The translations under genes and the position numbers were made by a program. Of a stretch of DNA of 5,925 nucleotides, positions 5,188-5,925 are shown piece after piece. The notes below the pieces were generated by a model that worked only from the letters and a program-made list of their open reading frames with translations, was not told the origin of the DNA and ran no database searches. Each line of letters starts with the position of its first letter. Within the stretch, counting starts at the first letter, position 1. Source of the stretch: Oscillospiraceae bacterium (GTDB taxonomy: Bacteria; Bacillota; Clostridia; Oscillospirales; UBA929); NCBI GenBank assembly GCA_031258665.1, contig JAIRML010000262.1, positions 1 to 5,925 on the forward strand. Direction: 5' to 3'.

Positions 5188-5925
5188 ATGACGCAGTCAT
5201 TGGCGGAAAGTCTGGCAAATGCGGCGCAGGGGGTCAATATCCTCTGGACGCTGGTCGCGGCCGCCCTGGTGTTTTTTATGCAGGCGGGGTTCGCGATGGT
5301 GGAGACCGGGTTTACGCGCGCCAAAAACGCAGGCAACATCATCATGAAGAACCTGATGGATTTCGCCTGCGGGACACCTGTGTTCTGGTGTGTGGGTTTT
5401 GGGCTCATGTTTGGCGGCGGCGGCGCGCTCATCGGCGGGCTCGACCTGTTCACCGGCGCGGCGGCGGCGGCGGACCGGTACGATTATACGGCGCTGATGT
5501 TTCAAACTGTTTTCTGCGCAACGGCGGCGACCATTGTCTCGGGCGCCATGGCGGAGCGGACGCGGTTTCGTGCCTATCTGCTCTATTCCGTCGCCATCAG
5601 CGCGCTGGTCTATCCGGTCTCCGGGCACTGGATCTGGGGCGGCGGCTGGCTCTCCGGGCTGGGGTTTCATGACTTTGCCGGCTCCACGGCGGTTCACATG
5701 GTGGGCGGCGTCGCCTCTCTGGTCGGCGCGAAGATGCTCGGCGCGCGCATCGGGAAATATGGCCGGGATGGGAGATCACGCGCGATCCCGGGGCACAGCC
5801 TGACGCTCGGCGCGCTGGGGGTGTTTATCCTCTGGTTTTGCTGGTTCGGGTTCAACGGCGGTTCGACGACCGCCATGCTCACGGACGCGGGCGGCGGCGT
5901 CCTCGGTCACGCCGCCGCGCTGCTG
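5188..5925 (+). CDS. amt: Ammonium transporter, Amt/AmtB family (3' end outside window)
   Basis: Trimeric membrane channel for ammonium uptake. The first 246 residues are present and the frame is open to the right edge; complete family members are roughly 400-450 residues. The N-terminus runs straight into the first membrane segment (about 16-38), with the family motif ETGFTRAKNAGNIIMKN (39-55). Further motifs are FQTVFCATAATIVSGAMAER (105-124), GHWIWGGGWL (146-155), DFAGSTAVHMVGG (162-174) and WFGFNGGS (219-226). Key residues of E. coli AmtB are found at a constant offset of two: F109 (F107), W150 (W148), D162 (D160) and pore histidine H170 (H168); S226 fits S219. The second pore histidine would lie beyond the window. 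There is no cleavable signal of the E. coli type. About six membrane segments are encoded. In many bacteria a PII protein gene (glnK/glnB) follows amt, so the next gene is a natural place to look. Confidence 0.95.
   Translation, partial: MTQSLAESLANAAQGVNILWTLVAAALVFFMQAGFAMVETGFTRAKNAGNIIMKNLMDFACGTPVFWCVGFGLMFGGGGALIGGLDLFTGAAAAADRYDYTALMFQTVFCATAATIVSGAMAERTRFRAYLLYSVAISALVYPVSGHWIWGGGWLSGLGFHDFAGSTAVHMVGGVASLVGAKMLGARIGKYGRDGRSRAIPGHSLTLGALGVFILWFCWFGFNGGSTTAMLTDAGGGVLGHAAALL

Noticed and set aside
4959..5672. 237-codon + strand open frame bridging hisC and amt
   Set aside because: It is out of frame with both genes, and its Arg/Gly-rich product has no motif, whereas the amt frame from 5188 has consistent family motifs to the edge.
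1..5925. tRNA, rRNA, CRISPR array, insertion sequence or attachment site
   Set aside because: The window is almost entirely filled by five intact metabolic and transport genes; the two short gaps (138 and 98 bases) show no regular repeats, tRNA-like folds or transposase remnants.

Overview
The window is a GC-rich stretch (mostly G/C at third codon positions) carrying five genes, all on the + strand. It suggests a GC-rich Gram-positive anaerobe or relative, for example in the Clostridia. The hints are purine-rich ribosome-binding sites before most genes, a Gram-positive-style lipoprotein signal on the binding protein, and an ammonium transporter without the cleaved signal sequence of E. coli AmtB. 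No taxonomic marker is present, so this is a guess.

Layout. Positions 17-1165 and 1119-2168 encode two different peptide-transporter ATPases (OppD/DppD type, then OppF/DppF type), overlapping by 47 bases. A 138-base AT-rich gap (2169-2306) follows, holding a TATAAT box and weak hairpins. Next comes a lipoprotein substrate-binding protein of the OppA/DppA family (2307-3935). A 98-base gap with a strong GC hairpin (3992-4013) precedes a histidinol-phosphate aminotransferase-like PLP enzyme (4034-5155). After 32 bases an Amt-family ammonium transporter begins at 5188 and runs off the right edge. The two membrane permeases the ABC transporter needs are not here and probably lie just left of the window.

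Functionally, the first three genes form most of a peptide importer: OppA captures peptide outside the membrane and the OppD/OppF pair powers uptake. Both ATPases keep a four-cysteine tail of the kind that holds an iron-sulfur cluster in some members of the family. Beside a PLP aminotransferase and an ammonium channel, the locus reads as nitrogen acquisition and amino-group handling, though co-regulation is an inference.

No new biological system is evident. The points most worth a second look are an arginine-rich insertion in the first ATPase, the long out-of-frame overlap between the two ATPase genes, the regulatory-looking gap before the binding-protein gene, and the hisC-amt pairing.
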